DNA of 64,000 nt from Saturnia japonica (GCA_033032175.1 CM065320.1:14403413-14467412); one strand, 5' to 3'. Counted from the stretch's first letter, positions 36,801 to 50,144 are shown. A program made the numbers and translations. The notes: generated by a model not told the origin, from the letters alone.

Positions 36801-36868
36801 TGTACATATTATTTTTACTACGGGAAATTTTAGCTACACATCCCCTCCCCTTGACCTGCGATTTATAC

Positions 36869-36895
36869 AGTTTATATATATATATATATATATAT
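36869..36895. repeat. (TA)n microsatellite
   Basis: About 26 bases of alternating T and A. Confidence 0.9.
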
Positions 36896-38880
36896 TGCAC
36901 TGGCTTGATCACATACGAATAACACATATCGACGTTGGAAAGGCAAATTGACTAACGTGTAAAGTTTATCAAATGAACGGTATTAAAGTCAATTAGCCAT
37001 TCCGCCGTTACTACATTTATAATGTTAAAGCTTTTTGCTGGGAAGTATGTCATATACTTAAGTACATACGAGTAGAACTCAAATTGATTTCTTAATATAT
37101 AATATACGAAAGGTAAAAATAAATTAGAATATATTACGAGCTAGAAGACTGTTCTTGCCAAAGGAAAGAGATATTGGAAAGTTTCATCCCTGGTACAATT
37201 ATGGTACAAATGTATGGTAGGGTTATACGCATGTAAGTTTATAATTGTGTGTGTAAGTAGAAATAGAAAATCTAGTTAAAGTATTTCAACACTAAACAAT
37301 CGAACAGCAAACTCGTAAATGGTAAACTCGCATGCAGATTCGGATCACCGCTCACCGCGACAATGCCTGCAATCAGCACTGAATTGAGTGATCCAATTGA
37401 CTAGCAATAAAAACCGGGCCTGCAGAAAGGGGTTAGCCTATCAGTCGTGCCGCGTCGCATCGCGTCGGTTCCATCTAAAGGGACGAGGGGAAGCAACAGG
37501 TCGCGAAACAACGTTTTAATTGTTAGCCGATAAGCATCGACGTCACCAGTGCGCGGCGCGGCTCGATTGCACCTACGCGACCAACTCGGCTGCCAAGTGA
37601 GCTGGGTACGATGACCGCAGCGCTAGGGTTATCAACCGTCCAGCCCAAGACTTTGAGGATGTGTCCCACGAAAAATGTGTGTGGGATGCTAATTGTTCCG
37701 TTTTATGGTGCGACTAAACTTTCGATAACCTTCCTTTTTAACAATTTTACGGTGGCCTCCATCTCGGTATGAACTAAGAAGTTCTATGTTTTATATTTGC
37801 CGTACCGTGAATATATTCTGTGGTGAAACTGTGAAACCATCTTACGCGCCAGTATGTTCCCTGCTACTTACGACATCGGGTATTTCAAGCGTAACGTGAA
37901 GTGATATATATATAGGCCCACATGACAGGGATAGCCGTTGTATTTAGATTATACTAAGTTTCCCACAAGGGATATTGCCGTCAGTTTGCTAAACTAGTCC
38001 AAAGGGAATGAATAGCTAGCTAGATAAGCATGTAAATCGTTATATTCCACAGTAAAACATATTCAATAATATTTAAAATGTGAAAGGTAAATCTGATTTT
38101 AATTGTATTTCTCGCCTTCGTATACTTTGGTCAGCTGGGTCCTGCTTTTTTTGTCGCGTTAATTTAGTAAGTAAACGTTCAGCGAATGCATGCACTTTGA
38201 TTGACAACCCTAACGCAGGGCCCCGATACACTCGTCGCTCGTTCCACGTGAATCTTGTTTAAAATATTGCATACACTTACTTAGCTCCGTCAGGGGCTCC
38301 GGTACGTCGTTTACGACCCGACGTTAACTGATTTACATACTTTTTTAATTATAACATTATGATCATAAACATATTATATTATGAGAGTTACAATATGCCT
38401 AGCATTAAACATTTTACAACATCACAATTTGGTTAATTTTTAATCAAAAGAGAATAACAAATACCACAGAAAATCTCAAGAGTCAATGATTTTTTGTAGA
38501 TTTTGCATTACATATAGTATAGTGCAAGTGCCGATTGAGAAAATCATTGTATTTCGTACGGTATTATTTATTGAGTATGATTAGTTGGATTGCTTATTAT
38601 TGTGAATTATTATATGTATCAAAGCTTAATATAAAAATGTTGAGTAGGTAAGTACTTATTTTATACCCAGCATCGTCTTCAATACTAAACTATAGCATCG
38701 ATTTTAATTAAATTTGGCAGTGCAGAATAACTTTAAATATATTGGCACAACCCATGTACTAATTTTTTTAAACTACCTAAACACGTATTTCATTAATTCT
38801 TTCAATGAATATTGTTTCACACATTTCTCGTATTTATATTTTTACTCATAAGTATATGATTTCTATAGGTATCCTGTAAC
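36896..38880. other. noncoding, with GC-richer patch at 37440-37620
   Basis: The patch at 37440-37620 contains 'cgcgtcgcatcgcgtcgg'-like sequence without any coding signature. The remainder is AT-rich. The LINE that follows may begin in the last few tens of bases; its 5' border is not visible. Confidence 0.4.
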
Positions 38881-39750
38881 AATTCTGGTGTGACTGATAC
38901 AGTGAGCAGTAAGTCTACTCCTTCCTTTGTAACTCAGAGAACTAAAAAGCAGCGCCAGTCCAGCGAGGAACAATTTTCTTCTTTCAAAGAGGAAATTCTG
39001 AGTATGCTGGATGAATGGAAATAAACTCAAAAATCCCTTTTAAATAAGCTTATCTCTGAAATGGCAGAAATAAAACTCCAAAATACCCAAATAAAACAAT
39101 CAAATGATGAAATTGAAAAATCAATAGACTTCATGAATAAGCAATATCAAGATATGAAGAAAAAAGTGGAGAGTCTCGAGTATGAACACAAGCAACATCT
39201 GGTACAGATATCTTCTCTTGAATCCAAAATTGATGACATGCAGAGACTATCAAAATCGGCTACAATAGAAATAAGGAATATACCTCTTCCTGATTAGCCA
39301 GAGACTAAATATGATTTATGTAGTATAATAAAAAAAACATGTACCTAATGCTGTTGATATCACCTTTCATCAACATGCATTAAAAGACGTTTATCGACTA
39401 AATAATCAAACAAGTAAAGGCACAATTATTGAAGAATTTACATCTGTTATATTGAAAAATAATTTGATCCAGGGAGTAAAAGCTTTCAATAAACAAAATT
39501 CCACCCAACGTCTAAGTTCTGCCAATTTAGGGCTCAAAGGACAAATAATTCCAATTTATATCTCAGAAGGATTATCTAATAAGAGTCGAAAGTAATTCTT
39601 TCTTGCTAGAGATTTGGCTAAAACACAGAATTATAAATTTTGCTGTACGAGAAATGGAAAGGTATATCTGCGCAAAACGAACGATTCTCCACATATTGAG
39701 ATCAAAAATGAAACTCAGTTGCTTTCTCTCAAAAATGAAATCTGTCTAAG
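38881..39750 (+). pseudogene. LINE ORF1 (coiled-coil RNA-binding protein) pseudogene
   Basis: The reading starts NSGVTDTVSSKSTPSF, has a stop at 39022, then a heptad-rich coiled coil (MAEIKLQNTQIKQSNDEIEK onward) up to EIRNIPLPD and a stop at 39295. After a frameshift it continues with a C-terminal domain: YRLNNQTSKGTIIEEF, IPIYISEGLS, then TRNGKVYLRKTNDSPHIEI. This layout, coiled coil followed by a conserved domain with a YI...L and NGKVxxRK pattern, is typical of ORF1 proteins in insect LINEs and is related to the FP-protein domain. ORF1 proteins bind element RNA in the retrotransposition particle. Confidence 0.8.
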
Positions 39751-40073
39751 TTTAATTTTATATATACAATATTCCTCCAAATTTTATGAAAACACTTCTG
39801 TTGACTCTATCTATCTATACAGCAAGTTCCATGTAGTTGATTTTCAAAATTATAATGCTGATGTGTTATGTTCTAATTCTTTTTCAATGTTCTATTATAG
39901 TCAATTCAAGACTAATTCGAATATTAAAAAAAATAAAAATCAGTTCATGTATTAATGTGAAAGTAGACATTGTAATAAAGTCATATACTTTTTCAAAACA
40001 AAATTCAATTTTAAAAATAGTTCTAAAATAATAAACAGCATTGATATTAATATATTAAGGCTGGAACATCTTT

Positions 40074-41500
40074 TTGGATACGTCTGAACAAGAAGTTCGT
40101 TCTGTTCTTATGAACCTAAAATCTGATAGTGCTGTGGGTTGGGATGGAATATTTACGAAACTATTAAAGATGGCCAGCTCAAATATTGTGCTACTCCGGA
40201 CTCATATTACAAATTTATGTATAAGAACAGGAACATTTCCTAAAGTGTTTAAGATTTCGATAATTCATTCAATTTACAAGGCAGGTGTTAGAGACTGTGT
40301 TCAAAATTACCGCCCCATTTCCGTACTTCCAGCGCTATCTAAAATTATTGAAAAAATTATAAATAAGTGACTATTAAAGTTTCTAGAAAAGGAAGCTATT
40401 TTATCAGAAAATCAATATCGCTTTAGAGTAGGCAAATCCACTGCTCTAGCAGTTTCCTCTCTTACAGAATTTGTCGTTACAAATATTGATAAAAAACACA
40501 AATGTATTGGTGTCTTTTTAGATCTGGCAAAAGCGTTCAATACTGTCTCAGTTACAATTCTGCTCAGTAAAATGGAAAAAATTGGAATTCGAGGATTAGC
40601 ACTTAAACTATTCAAGGATTATTTGGAAAATAGAACCCAAAGGGTTAAAATAGAAGACTACACTAGTAGTGATGCTTCTATAACTAATGGTGTGCCTCAG
40701 GGTAGTGTGCTTGGCCCAACTTTATTTTTTATATACATCAATAATCTTTGTAAACTTAAATTAGGTAATTGTAGAATATTTACATTCGCTGACGATACAG
40801 CATTATTATTCTATGAGAAAACTTGGGACGAAGCTAAAGTGCACGCTGAAAGAGGTTTACAAATAGTTGTACAATTACTGAATCAGAATTTGTTATCATT
40901 GAATATAACAAAAACAAAATATATATTTTTCTCCAATACGAAGAGAACAAACACTCCCTACTGATAGTAACATTAGTATTAGAGTACATAATTGTCAAAA
41001 TAACACTCAGCAAATATGTAGCTGTAATTATCTAGATAGAGTAAACACAATAAAGTACCTAGGTGTCTTGTTAGATGAAAACTTAACTTAACTCTAACTA
41101 CCGATAGAATACGAAAGTTAATACATATATTTAGCAAATTACGACATGTGGCAGATTATGACTTATTGAAAATGGTATACTTTGCATTATCGCATTCTAT
41201 CCTATCTTATTGTGTTACGTCATGGGGTGGAGCAAAAAAGACTCATCTAATTAAACTGGAAAGAGCCCAACGAATATTACTAAAAGTAATGACATTCAAA
41301 CCATTCCGATTCCCCACAATTAATTTATACACTGAATGGGATGTATTATCAGAAAGGAAACTATTTATAAATATGCCATAGATGAACAGCACCATAAAGT
41401 TCCTTATAGACCGTATATTAACAAGTAGACGGAAAAATACGGTTTGTGCTACTAACCAATACAAAACATTTTTTGTAAATAAATTTCAGTGCTATCTTGG
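40074..41500 (+). pseudogene. LINE ORF2 reverse transcriptase, nearly open but stopped
   Basis: The frame from 40074 to 40964 holds the RT core with a single internal TGA at 40368. Recognisable blocks are LKSDSAVGWDGI, NYRPISVLPALSKIIEKI, GVFLDLAKAFNTV (catalytic Asp codon at 40521), GVPQGSVLGP (40689-40718) and FADDTALL (Asp-Asp codons at 40791-40796). Downstream, in shifted frames, are YLGVLLDEN and SYCVTSWGGAKKTHLIKLER. The polymerase makes cDNA at the nicked target; without endonuclease and with stops this copy is inactive. Confidence 0.9.
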
Positions 41501-42047
41501 CCCTTACCTATAACACAGAACACAGAACTATGAAGAAATAGAGAAATTGTTTGTAATCATAAAATAAAGTAAAGTATATAATAGAATTGTCGTGGTTGTT
41601 CCAAATACTGTATTTCACGTATAACAACTATATATATATATTTTTATACATAAACAAGAAACGCAACCTCATGTCTATATTTGTGTGTGTACCATTTTTT
41701 TTAATTAAGTTCACAATATTGTAGTCTAACTTGCTACATTATGAATGTAAGGTAGGTAAAAAGGAACAAAAAAAAAATTACAAAGTACCTTGTTTTCTCT
41801 TTTAAAATTATAGATTTGTGATAATGTTAATAAGATACAACAGTATCATACTAGGTATCCCATATGTAGGTACCTACTATGTAATAATATATCACGGGAA
41901 GAGACAAGCGTTTGAGATACAGGCTCGGCCTAGTTCAGGCGCTACGTTTCATTAATTGAGAATAAAACTATTGTATTTCCTAGAAATAAGCCTCATATTT
42001 TTGTATCTTGTTATGGTCAAATAAAGTTATTATTATTATTATTATTA

Positions 42048-44189
42048 ATTGTTATATCATATCAATCGACATATTACATATTCTCGTGTAAAATTTGTAA
42101 ACAGAAATGACAAGTACAGACAGAACTACAGATTTATTGATATAGATGATATCATTTAAACGCTTGATACAAAATATAAAACAATTGATTAATCGTGAAT
42201 ACTTATAGCTCGTATTTTATATATACATATAACCACAGCCAGTCGACGGATATTACATTTCAGTGGCACTTTAGACACCTCGGGTTGTCAGTTTCAAGAT
42301 ACGGGCTTCTCGACCTAAACCACATTAAAATGGACTTCGGTTATTTAGCAACACAGCATCGCATGAAATAGTTTTGCAGGTCTCTGCGGCTGGTTCGTGG
42401 ATACTTGCACAGTGTTGTTTTGCAAACCACACAAGGATCTGAAGTAAACGTTTCAATATCCTTTGTTTTTATTTAGTTGACACAATCTGAGAAAAACGAT
42501 AAACTTGTCTTTTGGATAATCAATGTGCTTTATTTACACTCTACAGGATTCTAATCACAAAATAATAAGTAATAAAAATTTCATAGATTCCCATTCAAGG
42601 ATTCTCGCTAAAATATCATAAGAACATAACTTAGGAATAATTTATACTTACCTACATCCTTATGCTTCTTGTAGAGTGCAGATATAATTCGGTCTCGGAT
42701 ATAAAATAGGATGAACATAAATGAAAAATGGGATCCATCTTAAGTCCTGCACATTTTAACTTTGTTATAATAATTCTAATATAAGTCAAGCACACCACCA
42801 TGGACGTGTTTCACTAATAAAAAAATCTACAATGTAATAATAAACATAGAGAAAAATCCTAAAAGCAAGAGACCAGTTTCGTTGTGGGAATTATTGATAA
42901 CAAAATTTTAATTTCATAGCATAACGAAACAAGCGTATAAACGATCATAATAAATATGAGATTCGCCCACAGTGTCGACCTTTTCTTTTGTGTTATGAAA
43001 CTTTTGTGTCGACAGTCAGCTTTTCATTTTTTGTGTAACTTTATGTCGTTTTTAAAACTCAAACTAGATGTTATAGAGATTATTTAAATCAAAAAATCAA
43101 AGTCGTTATAGGACAAAATCTTAATCGCCTTGAATTAATTCAAGTAAGTATAGTTCACATGAGACAATATTTTAATACTGCGAGAAGAAACATTACCGAA
43201 TCAATATTCATAAATTATTCACAAAGTAAATTTTTTACACAACGCATCCAAGGAGAGAAACTAATATATTGATTGATTTTAACAAACTATAAATATAAAG
43301 GCTATATTATGATTTTCGTCCTACCGTTGCAGTTTGGCAAAAATAAGATTGTCAAGTGATCTACCGAGTTTAACTCAAAAAAACCATATTTACCTGGGTA
43401 AACTTGGACAATAAAATATGTATCTAAATAAACTTTACATCTAAATCATTTCCACGAAACCAATTACGTATATATACGAAACAATTGCTTACTTAATCAC
43501 TGTTAGTATTTTATAATATTTGTCGAAATTTACGTGACGAACTCTATTGTATACTAATTACCTAAACATCTGATAAATCCGTAACAAAATCATACATCTA
43601 CAATAATCATACAGCTATAACTAAGCTTTTTATGTTGTCAGACCTCATAAGACTGATATGATGTGATTATATCCTTTTCATTTTGAGTGTATAGTTTTTT
43701 GAAGATACTAATATCATTTATACATATCAATTTGTCAGTTATGTTAATATTAATTGCATGTAGGTCCTTCAAATGGAACAAGCAGTATATTTACGCGGGT
43801 CACTTATTCTGCTTATATACATACACCATACAGTTAACAATATCAGAATTTTACGATTTAACTTGTCAACGTAGCAGTCATAAACAAAGGCCATGGGAAA
43901 TGTTATTACTGTGCTGTACAGTGCTACAGCGCTGTATTGTAGTAACCGGAGAGTTGGCGCGGCGGCGCGAGGTAGGTCATTGCTGGATCGTAAATAGTAA
44001 TTTAGGGCACCACTTACGGACCTACTACGGTTTTAAGTGATATTTATTCGTGAGACGTTGCATTGTTCGTGAAACGAATGTTTGGTAAAAAAAGCTCATT
44101 ATGGGTTTTAAAGAAACGAATTTTATTTAATATAGCTGGGCTCCACGGTTTTATCCCTCCTAAAGTTATTAAGTGATTACAAAAAGTGC
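42048..44189. other. noncoding, one featureless 117-codon frame
   Basis: A GC-richer patch at 42240-42430 gave no consistent reading. The frame at 43687-44040 begins hydrophobic but shows no family feature. A degenerate Helitron family D remnant lies near 43393-43503 ('acctgggtaaacttgg', 'cgaaaccaattac'). Confidence 0.4.
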
Positions 44190-44455
44190 TAAGAATGGTT
44201 GACGAGGAAAGGCAGATATTGAGAACCACAGATAACAGAAGAGGAAATATGATTGGACACTCAATACGGCACGACAACTAATTTAAAACAATTTTGGAAG
44301 GAAAGTGAGGAGGAGGAAGACCTAGAAGAAGCCTTTTCCAACAAGTGAAGGATAAAGTGGGGGTCGTGTCATATCAAGAGGTCAAGGAAGGCAGAGTATA
44401 GAGAACAGTGGGAACTGCTCCAACGACAAGAGCTGAGCTCCTAAATTAAAGAAGA
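44186..44455 (+). pseudogene. LINE reverse-transcriptase C-terminal fragment
   Basis: The plus strand reads VLRMVDEERQILRTTDNRRG, then NMIGHSIRHDN, stop, FKTILEGK, stop, GGGRPRRSLFQQVKDKVGVV and SYQEVKE. This is the familiar RRGNMIGHLIRH...ILEGK...GRPRxSFF...YQELK end of insect LINE polymerases. Three stops and a lost start make it a relic. Confidence 0.65.
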
Positions 44456-44499
44456 AAGTAATTGTTCTCACCGCTGTGTTGTTCTCAATTGCCTTTTTG

Positions 44500-44720
44500 T
44501 CAGATTGCTTGACGTTCATGATTACTGCTTCGCTCGTTAGGGTCGAAGTGTGATGTTAGATAGCCCCATAGGCTTTCTCAATAAATAGGCTATAAATTTG
44601 CAAATCTCTACAAATATTATAAAGTGAAAGAGTTTTTTTTGTTTGTTTGTTTAAACATGTTAATAATATCTGTAACTACCAGTCGGACTCAAAAAATATT
44701 TTTTTGTATATGACAGTCAG
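44500..44720 (+). mobile_element. Helitron-type remnants
   Basis: 'tttgcaaatctctacaaata', 'ttataaagtgaaagagtttt' and the following ttgtttgtttgtttaaac, then 'gtaactaccagtcggactc', match the repeat whose minus-strand copy is at 35020-35188. The part at 44500-44590 looks inverted relative to the rest, so this may be two fragments. Confidence 0.4.
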
Positions 44721-45149
44721 ACTCACGAGGCTAACATATGGCTCTATAAATACTCAACTAGCCTTAAATATTGATTTCTATTAAGTTGAAGGTGGAAGCC
44801 CTCTCGAACTGCTTTATCCGCATGCGCTGGCCTAATAGTTATTGATCGTAAATACAATGTTCTATAAAAATATTGGTCCTTAGTATACCTAAAAAAAACC
44901 AGCAAAAGCATATGCCTATCTCTTATATGTAAGCCACAATAAGTTGTTTTGTGACAAACATTGTTAAATATTAAAAAGTGATTTATGAACATTATTTTTA
45001 GACATGCTATATATTAATCTTTACGAACAAAAGTTACTTCAACATAAAGTAAACTTTATGAAGGTAATTTTTGCACTTTATAGCATGATATTTGGATGCA
45101 TAGTTTATGAGATAATGAAAATTTTTAATAATTTGTACTTGCGGGAAGA
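44721..45149. other. noncoding; imperfect palindrome at 45029-45072
   Basis: 'ttcaacataaagt' and 'actttatgaagg' form a modest hairpin. Nothing else is recognised. Confidence 0.4.
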
Positions 45150-45234
45150 ACAATTATTATAGGCTACACGGGTGCGTTGGCGGTGCGTTGCTTGTTGGAT
45201 AAAAATACGGGTGAAAACCGTGAGGAACAGCTAG
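45150..45234 (+). mobile_element. Helitron-type 3' end
   Basis: Ends with hairpin acgggtgaaaaccgt followed by 'gaggaacagctag' before T. This is a clean example of the hairpin-plus-CTAG terminus. No 5' end was found. Confidence 0.5.
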
Positions 45235-47012
45235 TAATTTTATAAACCTGACATGTAATTCCAGACATCAATCTCTTGAGTTTATATTATAGTATAGAAT
45301 ATAGATAAAATTATATGTAGACGTATATGTATATATGATTTAAAATTGAGGTTGTTCAGAGGTGGATGTTTGTAAAATCGAGTTTAAAAATAACGTGAAA
45401 CAAAGCGAGGACCGCCCGCAGTTTCTCTCGTGTGTATAAAAACCATCAACTATGTAACACGAGTAACGTCTTAGTTTTATCTCCGATATTCTTTATAATA
45501 AAAACAACGAGTATTTTCCCTCTAGTTCTCTGCGAAAACCAAAACAATTTTACTGCAAATTGGTGTTTCAAATAAATTTGCTTTCCATTTTATGCAAACT
45601 CCTAAAACATGTATTAAAATTAACACTAAACTCCATTAAAATCGGATACGTCAAAGTATAAAATGTTAATTATTAATTTAAAAATGAATTGCACCCGAAA
45701 TTTAATACAAAAAACATAAGTCGTTTTACAGTTCATCGAATTTAACATTTCGAGCTTTGATTATAAGATTTCCAAATTATAATAATAAAAATGGGAGGTT
45801 AATAAGACTTTGACGGGTTCTGATCTTTAGTAAATACTTTTTACGATAATTGGTGAAAACACGGATGAAACCTGAGGTAGGTAGTAAAGCGAGCCCAGAG
45901 AGATAAACATGCAAATTTCAAATGCACCGCTGTAGCAATGCGTATACTATCGGTACTGCTAACCAACTCCACGGCTAGGGTTGGCCAACCCACTTGTAAT
46001 ATAAGCCATTATTTGAGATATTTAAAAACAGTCTTGGGCAGTTCTTTGTTATGGCTATTTAATATTTTATTAAGAAAGCTACGCATAAAATAAACCCACA
46101 TATGCGGTTTTACGACACTATAAATGTCACTATAATTCGCTAACTTTGTTGTAAGACAATATTTCATCACACAAGAGTTCAACGTGGTAAGTCTCTCATA
46201 TAATAAATAAAACCTTAGAAAAATATAACTTTTTAAAATATTTACAAATGCATCTAAGGTAATGAAATATTATAATATAATAATATTTCAAGAAATATAA
46301 GGGTAGTATTGTAAACGACCAGCATTCATGAACCAACAAATTAAATAATTTGATAGCATGTTTGTAAAATATAGTATTTTTAATAGAGTATAATTCACTG
46401 GTAACATGTTCCTATCACAACTTAGTGTCCCTTTTCTCTTCCTTAAATAAAATGAACAATAATATCAAAAGAATAGTAAAGCAAGGATTAAACAATTCCA
46501 CGAAATACGTAATTTCATTATAAAGATGATCAAAAGAAATCCACAGCACTTTAAAAAGCGCACTGAGCTCCACGAGTTTAAAGATGCTACGTTCATACCT
46601 ATACCTAAGTCATTGAATAAAAATAAATTAACTCCATTCTATGATAATAGAAATTAAAAAGTGAAATCATTTGCAATAATTAGTCATTAAGCTGAGAATT
46701 GTTACGATAAGTTCATACACGTTAATTGTTTACATATAGTGACTCTTAATTATAGCAGGAGCGCAATATATTATAAATAATACAAGCACAATCTTTGTTT
46801 TTAAACCAATATGTATTCAACAGTTCATTGTATTTTAATATTTGGTTCAATAATTATTAGGTTTGTTTACATTATAAAACATGAATAAATATTGAGTTAT
46901 AGTGAACAGTCAACGTTCTACATTCATAATAATTACACTGGTGTTTCTGTTGATTATAATGTCCATTCCGGAATTTTCCTAACATAATAATATAACATAA
47001 ACCTAATCCATA
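45235..47012. other. AT-rich noncoding DNA
   Basis: No gene or element recognised. A small GC-richer piece lies near 45880-46000. Confidence 0.45.
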
Positions 47013-47291
47013 TCTATACAATTTATAAAACTGAAGTATCTGTTTGTAATGTCAAAATAACAGCTTTTTACTAAATGCATATGAAAGTATATACGATACC
47101 TAAAACAAAACACCCATTTTTAAAAATTTTGTCTGTCTGTCTGTTTGTTCCGGGTAATGTCCGAAATTGGACCGATTTTGACGGGACTTTCACTAGTAGA
47201 TAGCTGAATTAGGGTTCCGCACAAATAAAAAAAAACTGATCATGGTGAATCAATTCGGACTAAGCGTGATCGAAGCCAGGGGAACAGCTAG
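47013..47291 (+). mobile_element. Helitron-type repeat, family B-like, complete short copy (279 bp)
   Basis: Starts TCTATACAATTTATAAAACT after an A and ends 'cgaagccaggggaacagctag' minus its first base, before T. The body matches family B through 'catggtgaatcaattcgg', after which the long copies continue for hundreds of bases but this one goes straight to a different, hairpin-bearing 3' end. It encodes nothing. Confidence 0.65.
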
Positions 47292-49059
47292 TTACAAAAT
47301 AAATCTATTTCTTCTTATATATCCCCATTCATTTGCTCGACAAGGTTTATAACAAGAGTTATAATAACTTATATTATTTCATATTGTAATAACCCTATGA
47401 GTAATAAACATCGCTTACCAGGCAAAATCCTTGCATTCTCGAGACCGCAATTCCATCATCATTCTAAAGAGTGATTACAAATTGTAAAGGTGTCAACCCT
47501 AGGTTAAGTTATTTGCATTAGAGTGCAACTGCAGTTGTTGCAACATTGGGTATGCAAAGGCCTTGCGTTCGCCGAGCTACGCGCATTGCCCGGTACGGCG
47601 CGCGGCGTCGGCCATGGACCGAAATACCCGCTTTCACGCATAAAGTCCCACACACAATGATACAACTGATTGTAGTTCTATTTTGAACAATCTATCATAC
47701 AACATAATTTACTTATTTATCAATTAATAATTTTCAATATTTTATCAATTGAGTTATAGCCTAGCCTTTAATCACAATCACTCCTGATAGTCATTCTAAC
47801 GATGTAACAGGTAAGTCTAGAGAGATATAAAGATAAGCTCTGGTTAGTCTGGTTATCGTATTATTATCGAAATAATTGTTACATGCATTTTTGGGTTCAT
47901 AAAAAATTAAGACCATAAATGGCATAATTACAGTTTAGTATTATATAAATTGGTATATAAAACATGATAGCTGCATTATTTAATAGTTATATGTAAATTT
48001 ATACGTGATCTTCTACATTTCATATTTTAATTGTACTGTTTTGATATTTAACTTATACTTTGAATTCTATTTGTTATAATACTCGTAAGCGAATCAATGA
48101 TTTAAAGAGACAAATGTAAATCCTGTAAAAACAATGAAACTACGAACGATTGTAGGTACCTGTTAGTGATTGCCAGTCCGAACCCGTTTAAAAGTAATAT
48201 GATGACGCAAGAGAAACTAGCTTTAAACTAACTAGGACTTGCTTGGTACTAACAAGAAACAAGTTTCCATTGCGAATAACATAAGTTAACTTTCAATTAG
48301 AAAACAAAGCTTCAGTGCACAATATAAACATTGAATACCGTTTTGATGTCTCAACACGTGTCTAATATAATTCTAATGGTTTTTATTGTTCATGTCATCG
48401 GTATGACAATGATGACTTATTAAGATATCTTGTTCCAGATTTTTGCGTCGTTCAGTTGAACATCATAAAAATACACCATATGCATATCGGTTGATTTAAC
48501 AATCCATTTCATAACGTGTAGAAAGCTTTTTCAACCGGTAAGAAACTATAATAAACACCGAAGCTATTAGAAATTATACCACCATCTATATTTAGTTTAC
48601 GGTTGGGAACCGAAACTCTTGGTGTGGAACGCTGATGCACTGTCGACTTTACCGACATAAATTTACGGTGATCTAAATGCAAGGCATTCAAATAACATAA
48701 AAAAAGTACCGTCAGATGTCGGTCCGATTTTCAACGCCCACCGTAGTTGAAAAGGGACAACGTAATAAAAAAAAAAAACAAAAACAAAAGAAACCTTAGC
48801 TGACAGTGCCCTCTGCTAAGCAGTAACCTTGAATAATTTTTACTTTGAAAGTTGGGGGAAAAAATAAATAAATAAACCGAGATGGTTTATTAAAATTAAA
48901 TCTCAAGCAAAAGTTAAACTTAAAACCTTGACCTGAAGTAATTTTATGTTATTTAGCCAATAAATATTTACACAAGCTTTAGCTATAGCAGCAAGCTAAA
49001 TTATTAAAAAGGAAACAAAAACACGAATAATTTTTTTTTTCAGACGTATCTAAATATTA
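47292..49059. other. noncoding, with small GC-rich patch at 47560-47640
   Basis: The patch contains 'cggtacggcgcgcggcgtcg'. No frame or element was accepted in the rest. Confidence 0.4.
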
Positions 49060-49215
49060 TAATACAAGTCACTCCCACAATTAAGACGAATCTGACGAAA
49101 TCTCGTAAGCTAATATCCATCAAGCCGTTTAGACTACAAAGGGTACCAAAAAATGGCCATGACATACGCTCGAAAAACATAACCCTCCTTTTTCGCAGTC
49201 GGGTAAAAAGAATTT
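49060..49215 (+). repeat. interspersed repeat, family F
   Basis: Ends 'aaccctcctttttcgcagtc' and gggtaa, the inverse of the start of the repeat at 63096-63170 ('ttacccgactacagcgaagc'). The phrase 'tccatcaagccgtttagact' fits the lepidopteran repeat type. It has no termini or coding capacity. Confidence 0.45.
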
Positions 49216-49782
49216 TCGTTTTTAAATAAGAATACAACAAAAAAAATATTTAAAATTCCATCTGTTTATTACCAAAAATAGCACAAAAAAAATTACACGT
49301 ATCCTTAACTCTAATCTTAACTAAAAAGATTTTATAGAAAAGGAGTTATACTACCTACTTAAATAACTAAATGGTTGCTTAAATAACTAAATGGTTATCA
49401 GAAATAGTACAATAGATACAGCATCGTCTGTTGATGTAAGTGAAACAATTGAAGTGATCTAGTTTATTAGATGTTGTTGTGTTGTTGTGTTGTTGCAAGC
49501 AGTTTGCAAACAGACCACTGGATAATGTTATTGTAACCGCAAACTGTTTGCGTTTGGTTCTCTCCGGCCAGGGCTGCGGGGCCGCGGCCGTATCGATTGC
49601 TTCTCGTCTATATTATATTTGTACCTCAGCAGTTGCAAATGGATACCAGCTGTTACGCTGTTTCTACGTAACTGTGCTATATATAATATACAACTAAGCG
49701 GTTATACTTACTTATACAGTTATATTGTTATCTTATAAAGCACTATGATGTAAATAACTGATGATATTTATTCCCTTTAGTG
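49216..49782. other. noncoding; 21-base tandem duplication near 49360-49398
   Basis: 'cttaaataactaaatggtt' occurs twice in a row. A GC-rich fragment (cggggccgcggccg) lies at 49577-49590. The 72-codon frame at 49479 is not supported. Confidence 0.4.
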
Positions 49783-49905
49783 GAAAGACATTCACTGTTA
49801 GACGTAGGCCTGCCATAAAGATGGTCACAGCGACCACTTCTGCGCTGTTCACATCCATCGGGTTCCATTAAACTACATAAAATCGTCAGTCCATCTTCAT
49901 TGCAT
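49783..49905 (-). pseudogene. RTE-like LINE C-terminal relic
   Basis: The minus strand reads WTDDFM, stop, FNGTRWM, stop, TAQKWSL, stop, PSLWQAYV, stop, Q. This follows the pattern WTDDLVKVAGSRWMRAAQDRS then W+SLGEAYVQQW, which ends many lepidopteran RTE-type polyproteins. The alignment keeps one frame, and four of the codons are now stops. It is an old fragment. Confidence 0.6.
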
Positions 49906-50144
49906 GTAATGCTTAACTAAATTAAATCACATTACAATATTGTATTTATTTTTCGTTGATGACGTATTTAAAAGTAAGGGTTAGTAAAATTATGAGAGGA
50001 CTGGAGAGAAAATAAGAGAGGTAGGGCACAAAGTTTCTTTGGAGATATCTTTCTACTTGGGCAATCAGACTGGTGGAATATCTCCACTCTACAGAAGATC
50101 GTAGTCAAATAAAACCGTGATATGTTTTATATGAACCTGCGGTG

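Larger units (their letters stand above)
38881..42047 (+). mobile_element. Jockey-group non-LTR retrotransposon (LINE), defective
   Basis: Contains ORF1 and ORF2 remnants in the usual order and ends in a short (TTA)n tail (42027-42047) just after aataaa. The endonuclease that should precede the reverse transcriptase is missing: the first ORF2 residues (to about 39905) are followed within about 150 bases by sequence from just before the reverse transcriptase. The motif style (GVPQGSVLGP, FADDTALL) and tail favour a CR1/Jockey-like clade; the exact clade is unassigned. No target duplication could be identified because the 5' border is unclear. Confidence 0.85.

Noticed and set aside
43687..44040. 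117-codon plus-strand frame with a hydrophobic start
   Set aside because: The hydrophobic residues follow from AT-rich codons (Ile, Leu, Phe). There is no family signature.
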